A stretch of DNA of 64,000 nt, taken from Spirosoma fluviale. GTDB taxonomy: Bacteria; Bacteroidota; Bacteroidia; Cytophagales; Spirosomataceae. The notes beneath the pieces are model-generated. The model was not told the DNA's origin, did no database searches, and worked only from the letters and a program-made list of their open reading frames with translations. The stretch spans positions 1-64,000 of the forward strand of contig CAMCXW010000005.1 in the NCBI GenBank assembly GCA_945883625.1. Reading direction: 5' to 3'. Made by a program: the position numbers and the translations under genes. Below are positions 1 through 8,746 of the stretch, piece after piece; position 1 is the first letter of the stretch; every line of letters begins with the position of its first letter.

Positions 1-390
1 GGATTCCGAGTTCAAGGAACAAAAGGGATTTGGACAGAAGATAACAAGTCTATTTACCTGGAGGGAGTTTCTCCGAAACAACATCGTTGGGAAGATTTTA
101 AGCCGTATCAAGAAAAATACGATCATCCTCTTTGGAAGGCACATGCAGCAGATGCTGAAAATGCGGGCCATGGTGGTATCGATTATTTTGTGCTTCGCGC
201 ATTTATTGAATCCATTAAAAATCAAGTGGCACCACCTATCGACGTATATGATGCGGCAGCTTGGTCGGCCATTTCACCACTTTCAGAGGAGTCTATCGCG
301 AAGGGCTCCGCTCCTATCCAAATTCCAGATTTTACGCGTGGAAAATGGAAAACCAATAAACCTATCTTTGCCTTAAACGAACAATACTAA
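1..390 (+). CDS. GH109-like Gfo/Idh/MocA family protein, C-terminal part
   Basis: This is the last 129 codons of a gene that begins before the window; the frame is open from base 1 to the TAA. The visible part holds a GHGGIDYFVLRAFIE segment, followed by VYDAAAWSAISPLSEES and then PDFTRGKW. This order is characteristic of the C-terminal domain of NAD-dependent glycosidases of family GH109 (alpha-N-acetylgalactosaminidase type) within the Gfo/Idh/MocA oxidoreductase fold. The NAD-binding N-terminus is outside the window, so substrate cannot be judged. An MFS sugar importer begins 4 bases after the stop and is probably co-transcribed, which suggests uptake and processing of an amino sugar or a related sugar. 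Family assignment is good; the exact activity is inference. Confidence 0.8.
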   Translation, partial: GFRVQGTKGIWTEDNKSIYLEGVSPKQHRWEDFKPYQEKYDHPLWKAHAADAENAGHGGIDYFVLRAFIESIKNQVAPPIDVYDAAAWSAISPLSEESIAKGSAPIQIPDFTRGKWKTNKPIFALNEQY

Positions 391-394
391 ACCT

Positions 395-1591
395 ATGACT
401 AAAGCTAAACAATCCAATGGCCCTTTAATCATGATCGGAATACTCTTTTTTGTATTCGGATTCGTTACTTGGGTGAATTCAGTACTTATTGCATTTTTTA
501 AGGATGCGTTCCAACTGAATAACTTTCAATCATTGTTAGTTACCTCAGCCTTCTTTATCTCCTATTTTGTTATGGCTATTCCTTCCTCGTGGGTTTTGGC
601 CAAAACTGGATTTAAAAATGGAATGTCATTTGGTTTATTAGCCATGGCCGCTGGAACTTTGTTATTTATACCTGCTGCCAAAGCCGAGAATTACAGTTTA
701 TTTTTACTGGGGCTGTTCGTTATCGGAACGGGTTTGGCCTTATTGCAGACTGCTTCAAATCCTTATGTGACTATTTTAGGTCCTTCTGAGAGTGCGGCTC
801 AGCGAATTTCTGTTATGGGAATTTGTAATAAAGTAGCTGGGATTTTAAGCCAAGTTATTTTTGGTGGATTGCTTTTATCATCTGCTGCGGGAGCGGCTAA
901 ACTTGAAACCGTTATTATGCCTTATGGTATCATGACGGCTATTTTGGTTGTCTTGGCCTTATGGGTGCGTTTTTCTACGCTACCTGAAGTCGAAGCGGAA
1001 GAAACTGAAGAAGAAAAGAGCGCTACCAAATCCAGTGTTTGGGAATATCCCAATTTAGTTTTGGGTCTCATTGCATTCTTTTTGTATGTAGGTGTCGAGG
1101 TAATGGCTGGGGATACGATTATCAATTATGGCGTTTCTAAAGGTTTCAGCATGGATATTGCTAAATCTTTTACCAGCTATACCCTATATGGTATGTTGGC
1201 CGGTTACATCGTAGGTATATTTTTTATCCCTAAATACCTTAGTCAATCCAAGGCATTAAACTATTCAGCAATTTTAGGAATTGTTTTCTCCGTAGGCGCT
1301 GTAGCATTAGATGGATATTTATCTGTTTTATGCATCGCATTATTAGGCTTAGCGAATGCATTAATGTGGCCCGCTTTATGGCCTTTAGCCATTCAAGGAT
1401 TGGGTAAGTTTACCAAAATTGGTTCAGCCCTAATTATCATGATGATTTCTGGGGGTGCCTTGATTCCTTTGGTGTATGGTTCGATTGCCGACAATCTAGG
1501 CGATACGCAATTGGCTTATGTAATTATGGTTCCCTGCTATTTATTTATACTTTATTATGCAACAATTGGTCATAAAAAGAGTTCTTGGTAA
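395..1591 (+). CDS. Sugar MFS transporter (FucP/GlcP-type)
   Basis: This 398-residue, strongly hydrophobic protein fits about 12 transmembrane helices. It resembles the FucP/GluP branch of the major facilitator superfamily, which imports sugars with protons or sodium in the inner membrane. Recognisable features are FGFVTWVNSVLIAFF in helix 1, the NPYVTILGP motif after helix 4 and a charged loop rich in Glu at about residues 196-210 between the two six-helix halves. It starts 4 bases after the GH109-like gene, so the two are probably one unit. Fucose, glucose/galactose and N-acetylated sugars are all possible substrates; the neighbour makes an amino sugar plausible, but the sequence alone does not decide. 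A terminator-like hairpin follows. Confidence 0.85.
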   Translation: MTKAKQSNGPLIMIGILFFVFGFVTWVNSVLIAFFKDAFQLNNFQSLLVTSAFFISYFVMAIPSSWVLAKTGFKNGMSFGLLAMAAGTLLFIPAAKAENYSLFLLGLFVIGTGLALLQTASNPYVTILGPSESAAQRISVMGICNKVAGILSQVIFGGLLLSSAAGAAKLETVIMPYGIMTAILVVLALWVRFSTLPEVEAEETEEEKSATKSSVWEYPNLVLGLIAFFLYVGVEVMAGDTIINYGVSKGFSMDIAKSFTSYTLYGMLAGYIVGIFFIPKYLSQSKALNYSAILGIVFSVGAVALDGYLSVLCIALLGLANALMWPALWPLAIQGLGKFTKIGSALIIMMISGGALIPLVYGSIADNLGDTQLAYVIMVPCYLFILYYATIGHKKSSW

Positions 1592-1612
1592 GTAGAAAGA
1601 TAATGTAGAAAC

Positions 1613-1645
1613 GCCCCATCTTTCCATTGATAGCTGGGGCTTTTC
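1613..1645 (+). terminator. Terminator hairpin after the sugar transporter
   Basis: GCCCCA (1613-1618) can pair with TGGGGC (1635-1640) across a 16-base loop and is followed by TTTTCTTT. It lies just downstream of the transporter stop, where a terminator is expected. Confidence 0.6.
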
Positions 1646-1657
1646 TTTGTAATTTTG
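1627..1657 (+). promoter_or_regulatory. Putative Bacteroidota promoter of ispG
   Basis: A TTG (1627-1629) is followed after 20 bases by TAATTTTG (1650-1657), a full match to the TAnnTTTG -7 box. The ispG ATG is only 4 bases downstream of the box, so the transcript would start at or within a few bases of the start codon. The -33 element lies inside the loop of the preceding terminator. Confidence 0.45.
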
Positions 1658-1661
1658 TTTT

Positions 1662-3650
1662 ATGTCTCGAATATTTCAATCTCCCAATGCTCATTTAATT
1701 GCCGATGGCAATCAGTACGCACGTTCGCTCGTTTCTTATCAACGCAGAGAAACCATACCTGTTCAGATTGGAGATTTATATTTAGGATCGGATTTTCCGA
1801 TTCGAATCCAATCCATGACGACTGTGGATACGATGGATACGCAGGGTTCTATCGAACAATCCATTCGGATGATCGATGCAGGTTGTGAATTAGTTCGTAT
1901 CACGGCACCTTCTGTCAAAGAAGCTCAAAATTTAGAAAATATTCGGAAAGGTTTACGTGCTCGTGGATACCATACACCTCTAGTTGCGGATATCCATTTT
2001 ACACCAAATGCTGCTGAGTTAGCTGCGCGTATTGTTGAGAAAGTTCGGATTAATCCAGGTAATTATGCCGATAAAAAGCGCTTTGAGACCATTGAGTATA
2101 CAGATGCTTCCTATCAATCAGAATTAGAACGTATACGGGATAAGTTTTTGCCATTGGTTAATATTTGCAAGGAATATGGCACTGCTATGCGGATCGGTAC
2201 AAATCATGGTTCCTTATCAGACCGTATATTAAGTCGGTACGGTGATACCCCATTAGGTATGGTCGAGTCTGCTTTGGAGTTCTTACGCATTTGTGAGGAT
2301 GAAAATTATTTCAATGTTGTTCTTTCGATGAAATCCTCCAACACGCAAGTCATGGTGGAAGCGTATCGTCTGTTAAGTAAGAAATTAGTTGATGGTCAGT
2401 TCAAGGCTTATCCATTGCATTTGGGTGTGACAGAAGCTGGTGAAGGGGAAGATGGCCGTATTAAATCGGCTGTTGGGATTGGTACCTTATTAGAGGATGG
2501 ATTAGGTGACACGATTCGTGTTTCATTAACGGAGGATCCTGAATTTGAAATTCCTGTTGCGCAGGAACTTGCGCGTCGTTATCAATCACGGGCATCTATT
2601 AGTACTCCGATTCCTTTCTTCCAGACCAATTTACCAGGTATAGATTCGCCTATAAATCCGTTTGCACACGAACGAAGAATTACGAGTGAAGTATGCAATT
2701 TTGGCGGCCATCAAGTACCACGTGTGATTGCCGATTTTTCACAGATTGCTCAGATTAGTATGAACGATTTAAAAGCTTTGGGACATTTTTATTTACCAGA
2801 GCCAGATAAATGGGCTATGAATGACCTAGGTGCTGATTATATTTTTACCGGGGATATTGGTATCGATTTTATGTTACCGAATGGATTAAAACAAATTGTT
2901 AATGCGGCGCATTGGAAAGGCGATGTACATGTTTTCCCCTTGTTTAGTATTGAATCATTCGAATCAGATATTCCTAAGCACCCGGAATTAAATTTTATTT
3001 CGTTAGACTGTTCTGATTTATCGTTAGTAAATCGCCTACCTAAAGAACGTGCTGTTTTGATTTTAAGTAGTAAGAATCCACACCAAATGGCTGATTTGCG
3101 CCGGACATTTTTCGAATTAGTTCAAAAGAATATTCAGATTCCCGTGGTGATTCAATTAGCCTATTCGAATGTGGACTCAAATCAATTGCAATTATTTGCG
3201 CCCACGGATGCGGGTGGTTTGTTTATCGATGGATTAGGTGATGGAATTATGCTTTCTATGCCTTATGTTACAGATAAATATGAATTATTGAATGCGACCG
3301 CTTTTGGAGTTTTGCAGGCCAGTCGGATGCGTATTTCTAAGACAGAATATATTTCTTGTCCATCATGTGGCCGAACGCTATTCGATCTTCAAGAGACAAC
3401 TGCGCGCATTAGACAGGTAACAGATCATTTGAAAGGTATTAAAATTGGTATTATGGGTTGTATTGTCAACGGTCCAGGCGAAATGGCGGATGCTGATTAT
3501 GGCTATGTGGGTATTGGGAAAGACAAAATCGCTCTATATAGAGGTCAAGAGGTTGTTAAAAAATCAGTTCAAGCAGATGCTGCCGTAGATGAATTGATTC
3601 AGTTGATCAAAGATGATGGTAATTGGAGAGATCCACAGATAACGAATTAA
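1662..3650 (+). CDS. ispG: 4-hydroxy-3-methylbut-2-enyl-diphosphate synthase (IspG/GcpE), long form
   Basis: IspG makes HMBPP from methylerythritol cyclodiphosphate in the MEP isoprenoid pathway, using a 4Fe-4S cluster. The N-terminal TIM-barrel domain shows PIRIQSMTTVDTMDTQGSI and LVADIHFTPNAA. The C-terminal domain carries the cluster ligands Cys566, Cys569 (CPSCGRTLFDLQ) and Cys600, with Glu607 in GCIVNGPGE. At 662 residues it is the three-domain long form with an inserted central domain (roughly residues 300-540), usual in Bacteroidota, chlamydiae and plant plastids, unlike the ~370-residue E. coli enzyme. The ATG chosen sits 4 bases behind a -7 box, so translation may be nearly leaderless. 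A small membrane-protein gene follows 2 bases after the stop. Confidence 0.95.
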   Translation: MSRIFQSPNAHLIADGNQYARSLVSYQRRETIPVQIGDLYLGSDFPIRIQSMTTVDTMDTQGSIEQSIRMIDAGCELVRITAPSVKEAQNLENIRKGLRARGYHTPLVADIHFTPNAAELAARIVEKVRINPGNYADKKRFETIEYTDASYQSELERIRDKFLPLVNICKEYGTAMRIGTNHGSLSDRILSRYGDTPLGMVESALEFLRICEDENYFNVVLSMKSSNTQVMVEAYRLLSKKLVDGQFKAYPLHLGVTEAGEGEDGRIKSAVGIGTLLEDGLGDTIRVSLTEDPEFEIPVAQELARRYQSRASISTPIPFFQTNLPGIDSPINPFAHERRITSEVCNFGGHQVPRVIADFSQIAQISMNDLKALGHFYLPEPDKWAMNDLGADYIFTGDIGIDFMLPNGLKQIVNAAHWKGDVHVFPLFSIESFESDIPKHPELNFISLDCSDLSLVNRLPKERAVLILSSKNPHQMADLRRTFFELVQKNIQIPVVIQLAYSNVDSNQLQLFAPTDAGGLFIDGLGDGIMLSMPYVTDKYELLNATAFGVLQASRMRISKTEYISCPSCGRTLFDLQETTARIRQVTDHLKGIKIGIMGCIVNGPGEMADADYGYVGIGKDKIALYRGQEVVKKSVQADAAVDELIQLIKDDGNWRDPQITN

Positions 3651-3652
3651 TT

Positions 3653-3841
3653 ATGAGCAGATTAAAGGAACTATTTAAGGTTGGCGAAATTTTCACCTAT
3701 TTCATTCGGGTTTTTCAGAAACCAAAACCGGGCGCCCCCACCAACTTTAACATTCGCACGATGCATACGATCAACAAAATATCGATCGTCATGTTTTTGT
3801 TTTGTATCCTTGTGATGCTTTACCGTGCTTTTTTACGTTAA
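3653..3841 (+). CDS. Small single-pass membrane protein (DUF6728-like)
   Basis: This 62-residue protein begins MSRLKELFKVGEIF and has one hydrophobic segment near its C-terminus (SIVMFLFCILVMLY), preceded by a basic, proline-containing stretch (FQKPKPGAPTNFNIR). A longer reading from 3623 would overlap ispG; I prefer the ATG at 3653, two bases after the ispG stop. Short proteins of this pattern are common next to ispG in Cytophagales and resemble the DUF6728 family, but that is from memory of the pattern and the function is unknown. It probably shares the ispG transcript. Its TAA directly abuts the stop codon of the convergent next gene. Confidence 0.65.
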   Translation: MSRLKELFKVGEIFTYFIRVFQKPKPGAPTNFNIRTMHTINKISIVMFLFCILVMLYRAFLR

Positions 3842-3850
3842 TTAACGTAA
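3833..3850. repeat. 18-bp perfect palindrome spanning two stop codons
   Basis: TTACGTTAATTAACGTAA is its own reverse complement. It contains the TAA of the small membrane protein gene (3839-3841) and that of the thioredoxin-fold gene (3842-3844, minus strand), which abut with no gap. Confidence 0.9.
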
Positions 3851-4888
3851 CCCAAATTTACACCAATTTGCCTGCGCGTATTTAAGGGCCGCTTTGTCTT
3901 TCGTTTTTGATTTGACAAAATCACATAAATATTGGTATTCTTTCGGACCAGGTGCACTTGGTATTGCATCGATTAATTGATCGATAACTTTGATTGCGGC
4001 CATTGCCTTCTTTTGCTTGAATAATAGAATACTTTCGGCCATCCATGTTCGCCGCACAATAGAACCTTTATCGATTCCCGTCTTTGACATTTGATCTTTC
4101 AATTTCGCAATTTCTACAGCTGAAAGCTTATTGACTTGCGAACTGGTCATCACAATCTGAAATATATTCTCATAAATCAAGTTGACCAATGATGGATCAG
4201 CTATCCGGTTGTATTGCGCTAAATGACTGACATAATAGTCAAAAAGCGCATTGTTATTATTCATCATGACCATTTGGATGATGTTTATCGCGCTTTGACT
4301 CACATATTGGTTGGTGGGCATTACTTTAATTAACTCATTGACCATCTTGATGTTCGTGCTTGTATCTGCAGTCAAACGCGCAACTTGTGCATAGTTTAAT
4401 AGGAAGGCAAAACTTCGTTCTCCCGCTTTGTATTTACTTGCAAAATTTGTGGCTTGCTCAGCAGGATTAGCTGCTTTTTGAGCAATACTGTTCACATTAA
4501 TGATGGTGTTTTCCTTTTCGCCAAATGCTTTTGCTTGAAGTAATTTCATGCTTTTGGGATCAAAGAACAAAAATGTAGGGGTCGCGTTAATGTTGATTTT
4601 TAATTGCTGTAATGCTTTTAGATTTTCAGGCTTACGTACGTCTAATTGAAAATTAACGAAGTTGGCATTATACAAAGCACCTACTTGTGGCTGAGCAAAT
4701 GTCCCTTTAAATGAATTACAAACATGGCAAGTGGGCTCATATACCTCTACAAAAAGCAACTTATTTTGTTGCTTAGCTACATTGATCGCCGCTTGTAAGT
4801 TGGCCGATTTAATAAAGTTTATTCCTTTTTGCGCGTGTATACTGGTGGCGAAAATAATACAAAGGAAGAGTGATTTTAGCAGATGCAT
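3842..4888 (-). CDS. Secreted thioredoxin-fold protein with helical C-terminal region
   Basis: A signal peptide (MHLLKSLFLCIIFATSIHAQ) leads into a thioredoxin-like domain. The active-site motif is CHVC (Cys54, Cys57) in EPTCHVCNSF, and the cis-proline Pro104 follows in NATPTFLFF. The remaining ~200 residues (about 140-348) look all-helical and repeat-like, with no motif I can name. The CxxC motif points to a periplasmic thiol-disulfide role, such as a reductase or disulfide chaperone, in the family of DUF255/thioredoxin_7 proteins. The gene lies 9 bases downstream of gldC and is probably co-transcribed with it. The partner is unknown, so function beyond redox chemistry is open. Confidence 0.75.
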   Translation of the reverse strand: MHLLKSLFLCIIFATSIHAQKGINFIKSANLQAAINVAKQQNKLLFVEVYEPTCHVCNSFKGTFAQPQVGALYNANFVNFQLDVRKPENLKALQQLKININATPTFLFFDPKSMKLLQAKAFGEKENTIINVNSIAQKAANPAEQATNFASKYKAGERSFAFLLNYAQVARLTADTSTNIKMVNELIKVMPTNQYVSQSAINIIQMVMMNNNNALFDYYVSHLAQYNRIADPSLVNLIYENIFQIVMTSSQVNKLSAVEIAKLKDQMSKTGIDKGSIVRRTWMAESILLFKQKKAMAAIKVIDQLIDAIPSAPGPKEYQYLCDFVKSKTKDKAALKYAQANWCKFGLR

Positions 4889-4897
4889 ATAAATAGA

Positions 4898-5248
4898 TTA
4901 TTGGCCTTTCGATGCAGCCGTGATTTCTTTTTTCAAATTTTGAGATAGTTTTTTGCAAACTTGCTCAACCTCAAATGCAAATTCAGTATCCCCTGTAGCT
5001 TGTAATGCTGCATCGCCGACTGTCCCCATGATTTCAATAAAAAACCGTTTCATATCAAGTGTCTCCATATCTTTAGTCCATAAGGGTAAAGTTAATGTCC
5101 CTTTGTGATACGGATCCCATGTCGCAACCAATATTGCTTTTGTTTCCTCGATACCCTCGTTTGGATTGTCGGTTGCCGACCATGATATTTGTTCAGGTAT
5201 ATTATTTTCGTCTAGTTGTATATTAAAATGGATTTCAGATTGTTTCAT
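4898..5248 (-). CDS. gldC: Gliding motility protein GldC
   Basis: The protein has the GldC pattern: an acidic N-terminal strand (SEIHFNIQLDENNIPEQISW), then TKAILVATWD, LPLWTKDMETLDMKRFF and a helical C-terminus. GldC is a small Bacteroidota protein linked to gliding motility and the type IX secretion machinery; its molecular role is not established. I place the start at the internal Met (116 residues), because family members begin just before SEI. A start at 5287 would add 13 residues not expected in the family. The divergent gene is cinA, only 80 bases away, so the two promoters must share that interval. Confidence 0.85.
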   Translation of the reverse strand: MKQSEIHFNIQLDENNIPEQISWSATDNPNEGIEETKAILVATWDPYHKGTLTLPLWTKDMETLDMKRFFIEIMGTVGDAALQATGDTEFAFEVEQVCKKLSQNLKKEITAASKGQ

Positions 5249-5328
5249 TTCAGGCGTTTGTTTTTCGTTTGTTTGATGTAATTCCAAACCAAATAAATCG
5301 TATTTTCGTACAAAAGTAAGAAAACTTA

Positions 5329-6582
5329 ATGGTTCGAGCAGAAATTATTACCATTGGCGACGAGATTCTATATGGTCAAATCCTTGATACGAATACCCAA
5401 TGGATTAGTCTGGAGCTAGATAAACTTGGGATTAAAACCGTTCGGAAATCATCCGTAGGCGATCAAATTGATGAAATTGTTCAAATTCTTAATGAAGCTC
5501 ATAAGCGAGCTGATGTTGTTTTTATTACGGGTGGTCTTGGGCCAACTAAAGATGATTTGACGAAAAAGATACTTGCCGATTTTTTTGGATGTTCGTTAGC
5601 TTACCATGATAAAGCATTGCAAGATGTAACAGATTTTTTTGCGAAGCGTGGTCGTGAATTAAGTGATTTAAATCGTGACCAAGCATTATTGCCAACTAAG
5701 TGCACATTTATACCCAATAAGCAAGGAACAGCACCTGCTATGTGGTTTAATGAATTAGATACCATTTGGATATCCATGCCGGGTGTGCCTTTTGAGATGA
5801 AGTCGATTATGGAGACGGAAGTGCTCCCCAGATTGGTTAAACATTTTCAATTACCCGTAATTGTTCATCAGTTGGTGAAAACAGTAGGCATAGGTGAATC
5901 ATATTTATCTGATTTAATTCAAGATTGGGAATTACAATTACCTAGTCATATTAAATTAGCTTATCTACCTTCTTTGGGTATTGTGAAACTTCGCTTAACT
6001 AGTTTCGGAGATTCAGCTAAAAGTTTGCATGACCAAATTTCGCATGAGTTTGAAAAGGTTATGCCCTTAATTAAATCATATGTTTTTGGTTACGAAAAGG
6101 ATGAGCTAGCCGATGTTGTTGGCAAACTTTTGATTAAACAAAAATCAACATTAGCCCTAGCAGAAAGCTGCACGGGCGGATATTTAGCACATCAGTTCAC
6201 GCAACATGCAGGAAGCTCAGCCTATTTTTTAGGGGGTGTACTCGCCTATGCAAATGAGGTTAAAATGAATCAGCTGGGTGTTTCCTCTAAAATTCTAGAT
6301 GAGGATGGTGCGGTAAGTGATTCGTGTGTTATTGCTATGGCAGCCGGTGTTCGTCAAATGACAGGATGCACGTATGCACTAGCGACATCCGGTATTGCAG
6401 GACCAGAAGGTGGTACGCCAGATAAGCCAGTGGGGACTATTTGGATAGCTTTAGCCCACCCAAATGGCGTTTTGGCACGTAAATTAACTTTAGGAGGAAC
6501 TCGTGTTCAAAATATACATTTGACGTCTCTAACCGCAATTAATTTATTGAGAAGATTTTTACTAAACGATTTGGCTGAATAG
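5329..6582 (+). CDS. cinA: CinA family protein (molybdopterin-binding domain plus NMN amidohydrolase domain)
   Basis: This 417-residue protein has the two-domain CinA layout. The N-terminal MoCF/molybdopterin-binding-like domain (about 1-170) includes EIITIGDEILYGQILDTN and FITGGLGPTKDD. The C-terminal CinA amidase domain (about 255-417) includes ALAESCTGGYLAHQFT and ATSGIAGPEGGTPDKPVGT. Family members deamidate nicotinamide mononucleotide or have ADP-ribose pyrophosphatase activity in NAD salvage; the competence link comes from Gram-positive bacteria and need not apply here. The length is normal. The next gene (E2) begins 2 bases after the stop, so the two share a transcript. Confidence 0.93.
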   Translation: MVRAEIITIGDEILYGQILDTNTQWISLELDKLGIKTVRKSSVGDQIDEIVQILNEAHKRADVVFITGGLGPTKDDLTKKILADFFGCSLAYHDKALQDVTDFFAKRGRELSDLNRDQALLPTKCTFIPNKQGTAPAMWFNELDTIWISMPGVPFEMKSIMETEVLPRLVKHFQLPVIVHQLVKTVGIGESYLSDLIQDWELQLPSHIKLAYLPSLGIVKLRLTSFGDSAKSLHDQISHEFEKVMPLIKSYVFGYEKDELADVVGKLLIKQKSTLALAESCTGGYLAHQFTQHAGSSAYFLGGVLAYANEVKMNQLGVSSKILDEDGAVSDSCVIAMAAGVRQMTGCTYALATSGIAGPEGGTPDKPVGTIWIALAHPNGVLARKLTLGGTRVQNIHLTSLTAINLLRRFLLNDLAE

Positions 6583-6584
6583 AT

Positions 6585-7853
6585 ATGGCGCTAACAGAAA
6601 TAATCATGCCTAAGATGGGCGAAAGTATCATGGAGGCAACTGTTTTAACTTGGTTGAAACAACCTGGTGATTTTGTGGAAGCTGATGAATTTATCTTGGA
6701 AGTTGCCACAGATAAAATTGATACGGAAGTCCCTTCTCCTGTCGCCGGAGTTTTAAAACAGATTTTAATTCAAGAGGGTCAGATAGCAATCATTGGGAAA
6801 GCAATTTGTGTCATAGATGCGAGTGAAGTTTTAGCCGTGGAATCAAAAGGATTTTCAAGCGATGAAGTTTTTCATCCTGAACCAGAATTAAATGTTTTGT
6901 TAGACCTCAGTTTAGGTAATTTTGATGGTGCTGAGGTGAAGTCAAATCCATGGGTCTCTCCTTTGATTAAGCAGATATGCCAACAAGAAAGTGTATCCCA
7001 ACGCGAATTGAGTGGAATTCGTGGGTCTGGAATGGATGGACGGGTGACTAAAAAAGATGTATTAAATTACATCGCTGTTCGAAATTCTAAGCGTGTAATT
7101 TCATCAGGTACTTTAAGTCAAGGTGCAGGTTTGCGTTTACCGGGCGATGAAGTAATTGAAATGGATCGAATGCGTAAAATGATTTCGGAACGCATGTCCG
7201 ATTCAAAGCGAATTTCTCCGCATGTCACCTCGTTTTTAGAGGCCGACATAACAAATATTGTGCTTTGGCGTGAAGAAATTAAAAATAAGTTTCTTGATAA
7301 ATTTAAGGAGCCCATTACCTATACGCCTCTCCTATTTATGGCCACAGCAAAAGCGATTAAGGATTTTCCGGGAATTAATATTTCTGTAGAAGGTAATTAC
7401 ATCGTTCAGCATCGTCAAATTAATATTGGAATGGCGGTTGCCTTGCCAAATGGTAATTTAATTGTACCTGTTATACACAATGCTGATCAGTTATCTTTAA
7501 TTGAACTTACGCAAAAAGTGAATGATTTGTCGGCACGCGCCCGCAAGAATAAACTAACACCCGCTGATTTAGAAGGAGGAACCTATACAATTTCAAATAT
7601 CGGTGGTTTTGGAAATTTAATGGGTACTCCCATTATTGTTCAGCCGCAAGTAGGGATACTTGCTTTTGGCATTATTGAAAAGAAACCTGCAGTAATTACT
7701 GGACCGACTGGCGAGGATCAAATTGCGATAAGGCAAAAGATGTTTATTTCTCATTCGTATGATCATCGTGTCGTGGATGGCACGCTTGGTGGCGGATTCC
7801 TTAAACGTGTTTCTGACTATCTAGAACAGTTTGAGCCACAATTTAAGCTATAA
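6585..7853 (+). CDS. 2-oxo acid dehydrogenase E2 component (dihydrolipoamide acyltransferase)
   Basis: Three modules are visible. An N-terminal lipoyl domain carries the lipoylated Lys44 in ATDKIDTEVPSP. A peripheral-subunit-binding domain lies at about residues 125-162 (SPLIKQICQQE, SGMDGRVTKKDVLNYI). The acyltransferase core ends in SHSYDHRVVDG, with catalytic His394 and Asp398. The single lipoyl domain and overall sequence fit the branched-chain or 2-oxoglutarate type better than the multi-lipoyl pyruvate type, but substrate is not settled. No E1 or E3 gene is adjacent, so it must assemble with subunits encoded elsewhere. It is tightly coupled to cinA upstream and ends at a strong bidirectional terminator. 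Confidence 0.9.
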   Translation: MALTEIIMPKMGESIMEATVLTWLKQPGDFVEADEFILEVATDKIDTEVPSPVAGVLKQILIQEGQIAIIGKAICVIDASEVLAVESKGFSSDEVFHPEPELNVLLDLSLGNFDGAEVKSNPWVSPLIKQICQQESVSQRELSGIRGSGMDGRVTKKDVLNYIAVRNSKRVISSGTLSQGAGLRLPGDEVIEMDRMRKMISERMSDSKRISPHVTSFLEADITNIVLWREEIKNKFLDKFKEPITYTPLLFMATAKAIKDFPGINISVEGNYIVQHRQINIGMAVALPNGNLIVPVIHNADQLSLIELTQKVNDLSARARKNKLTPADLEGGTYTISNIGGFGNLMGTPIIVQPQVGILAFGIIEKKPAVITGPTGEDQIAIRQKMFISHSYDHRVVDGTLGGGFLKRVSDYLEQFEPQFKL

Positions 7854-7887
7854 CAAAAAAGGCCATCGATAGACGGCCTTTTTTGTT
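7852..7887. terminator. Bidirectional terminator between E2 and desaturase genes
   Basis: A perfect 13-bp stem (AACAAAAAAGGCC at 7852-7864 with GGCCTTTTTTGTT at 7875-7887) has a 10-base loop. A/T runs on both sides make it work in either direction, which suits the convergent gene pair. Confidence 0.85.
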
Positions 7888-7888
7888 A

Positions 7889-8650
7889 TTAAAACTTTGC
7901 GTTTGGATCCTTAACATTGGGACGTATGATACGAAGCCAAGTTAATAGTTTGATCATTGGATAAGTCGGATCAAATTCGAACCATTTCGTGGCGAAGTTG
8001 ACACGATTAGGTAGTTTGTGGTGATTATTTTGAAATAATTCACCCATCATGATTACATCGAAAACCAATGAATTTTTTGAATGGTCGTGATTATCATAAT
8101 TTTGATATCCATATTTGTGACCAGACCAGTTGACAATTGCACCGTGAACAGGTCCCATTAAGAAATGCACGGGCAATAAAAAGAAGAATGCCCAATGCAT
8201 ATCAAAATAAACAAATGCGATAATGTAAAGAGAAGCATAAGCAACTCCCCAGCCAACACGAGAATACCATGAATCGCCAATTTTCTCGATTGTTTTAGAA
8301 ACAGGATAATCATGTTCGAAACGATCTTCAACTGTTTGCTTTCTGTTTAGAACTGCATTGTAAATATCTTTCGTTTTCCACATCATTGTAAAGACGTTAC
8401 TTGAAAACATAGGCGAATGCGGATCTTTTTTCGTGTCAGAAAAAGCATGGTGCATGCGGTGAAGAATTGCATAAGCCCGTGGACTTAAGAATGAAGAACC
8501 TTGTGAAAGATAGGTCAAAAAGTAAAAGAACTTTTCCCAAAATTTGTTCATCAAGAACATTTTGTGCGCTGAATAACGGTGTAGGAAAAAGGTCTGACTA
8601 AATAACGAGATATACCAATGAATGATAAATGCGGGAAGTACTAATTGCAT
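7889..8650 (-). CDS. Acyl-CoA/fatty acid desaturase (membrane di-iron)
   Basis: The 253-residue membrane protein has the three histidine boxes of integral-membrane desaturases: HRYSAH (24-29), HRMHHA (64-69) and NNHHK (209-212), plus several hydrophobic segments. Proteins of this short type introduce a cis double bond, usually delta-9, into acyl chains using O2 and an electron donor, and so tune membrane fluidity. A ferredoxin encoded at 17.9-18.3 kb is one possible donor, but nothing links the two directly. The gene stands alone: its 3' end meets the E2 terminator, and a 96-base gap separates it from rsmE upstream. Confidence 0.88.
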   Translation of the reverse strand: MQLVLPAFIIHWYISLFSQTFFLHRYSAHKMFLMNKFWEKFFYFLTYLSQGSSFLSPRAYAILHRMHHAFSDTKKDPHSPMFSSNVFTMMWKTKDIYNAVLNRKQTVEDRFEHDYPVSKTIEKIGDSWYSRVGWGVAYASLYIIAFVYFDMHWAFFFLLPVHFLMGPVHGAIVNWSGHKYGYQNYDNHDHSKNSLVFDVIMMGELFQNNHHKLPNRVNFATKWFEFDPTYPMIKLLTWLRIIRPNVKDPNAKF

Positions 8651-8746
8651 AAAGAATTTTAATTTTTAAATAACAAATTTAAACACCATTTTTCCTTTAA
8701 ACGTTTTAAAGGCTATTTATTTTTCTGATTTTTATCAGATTAATAT

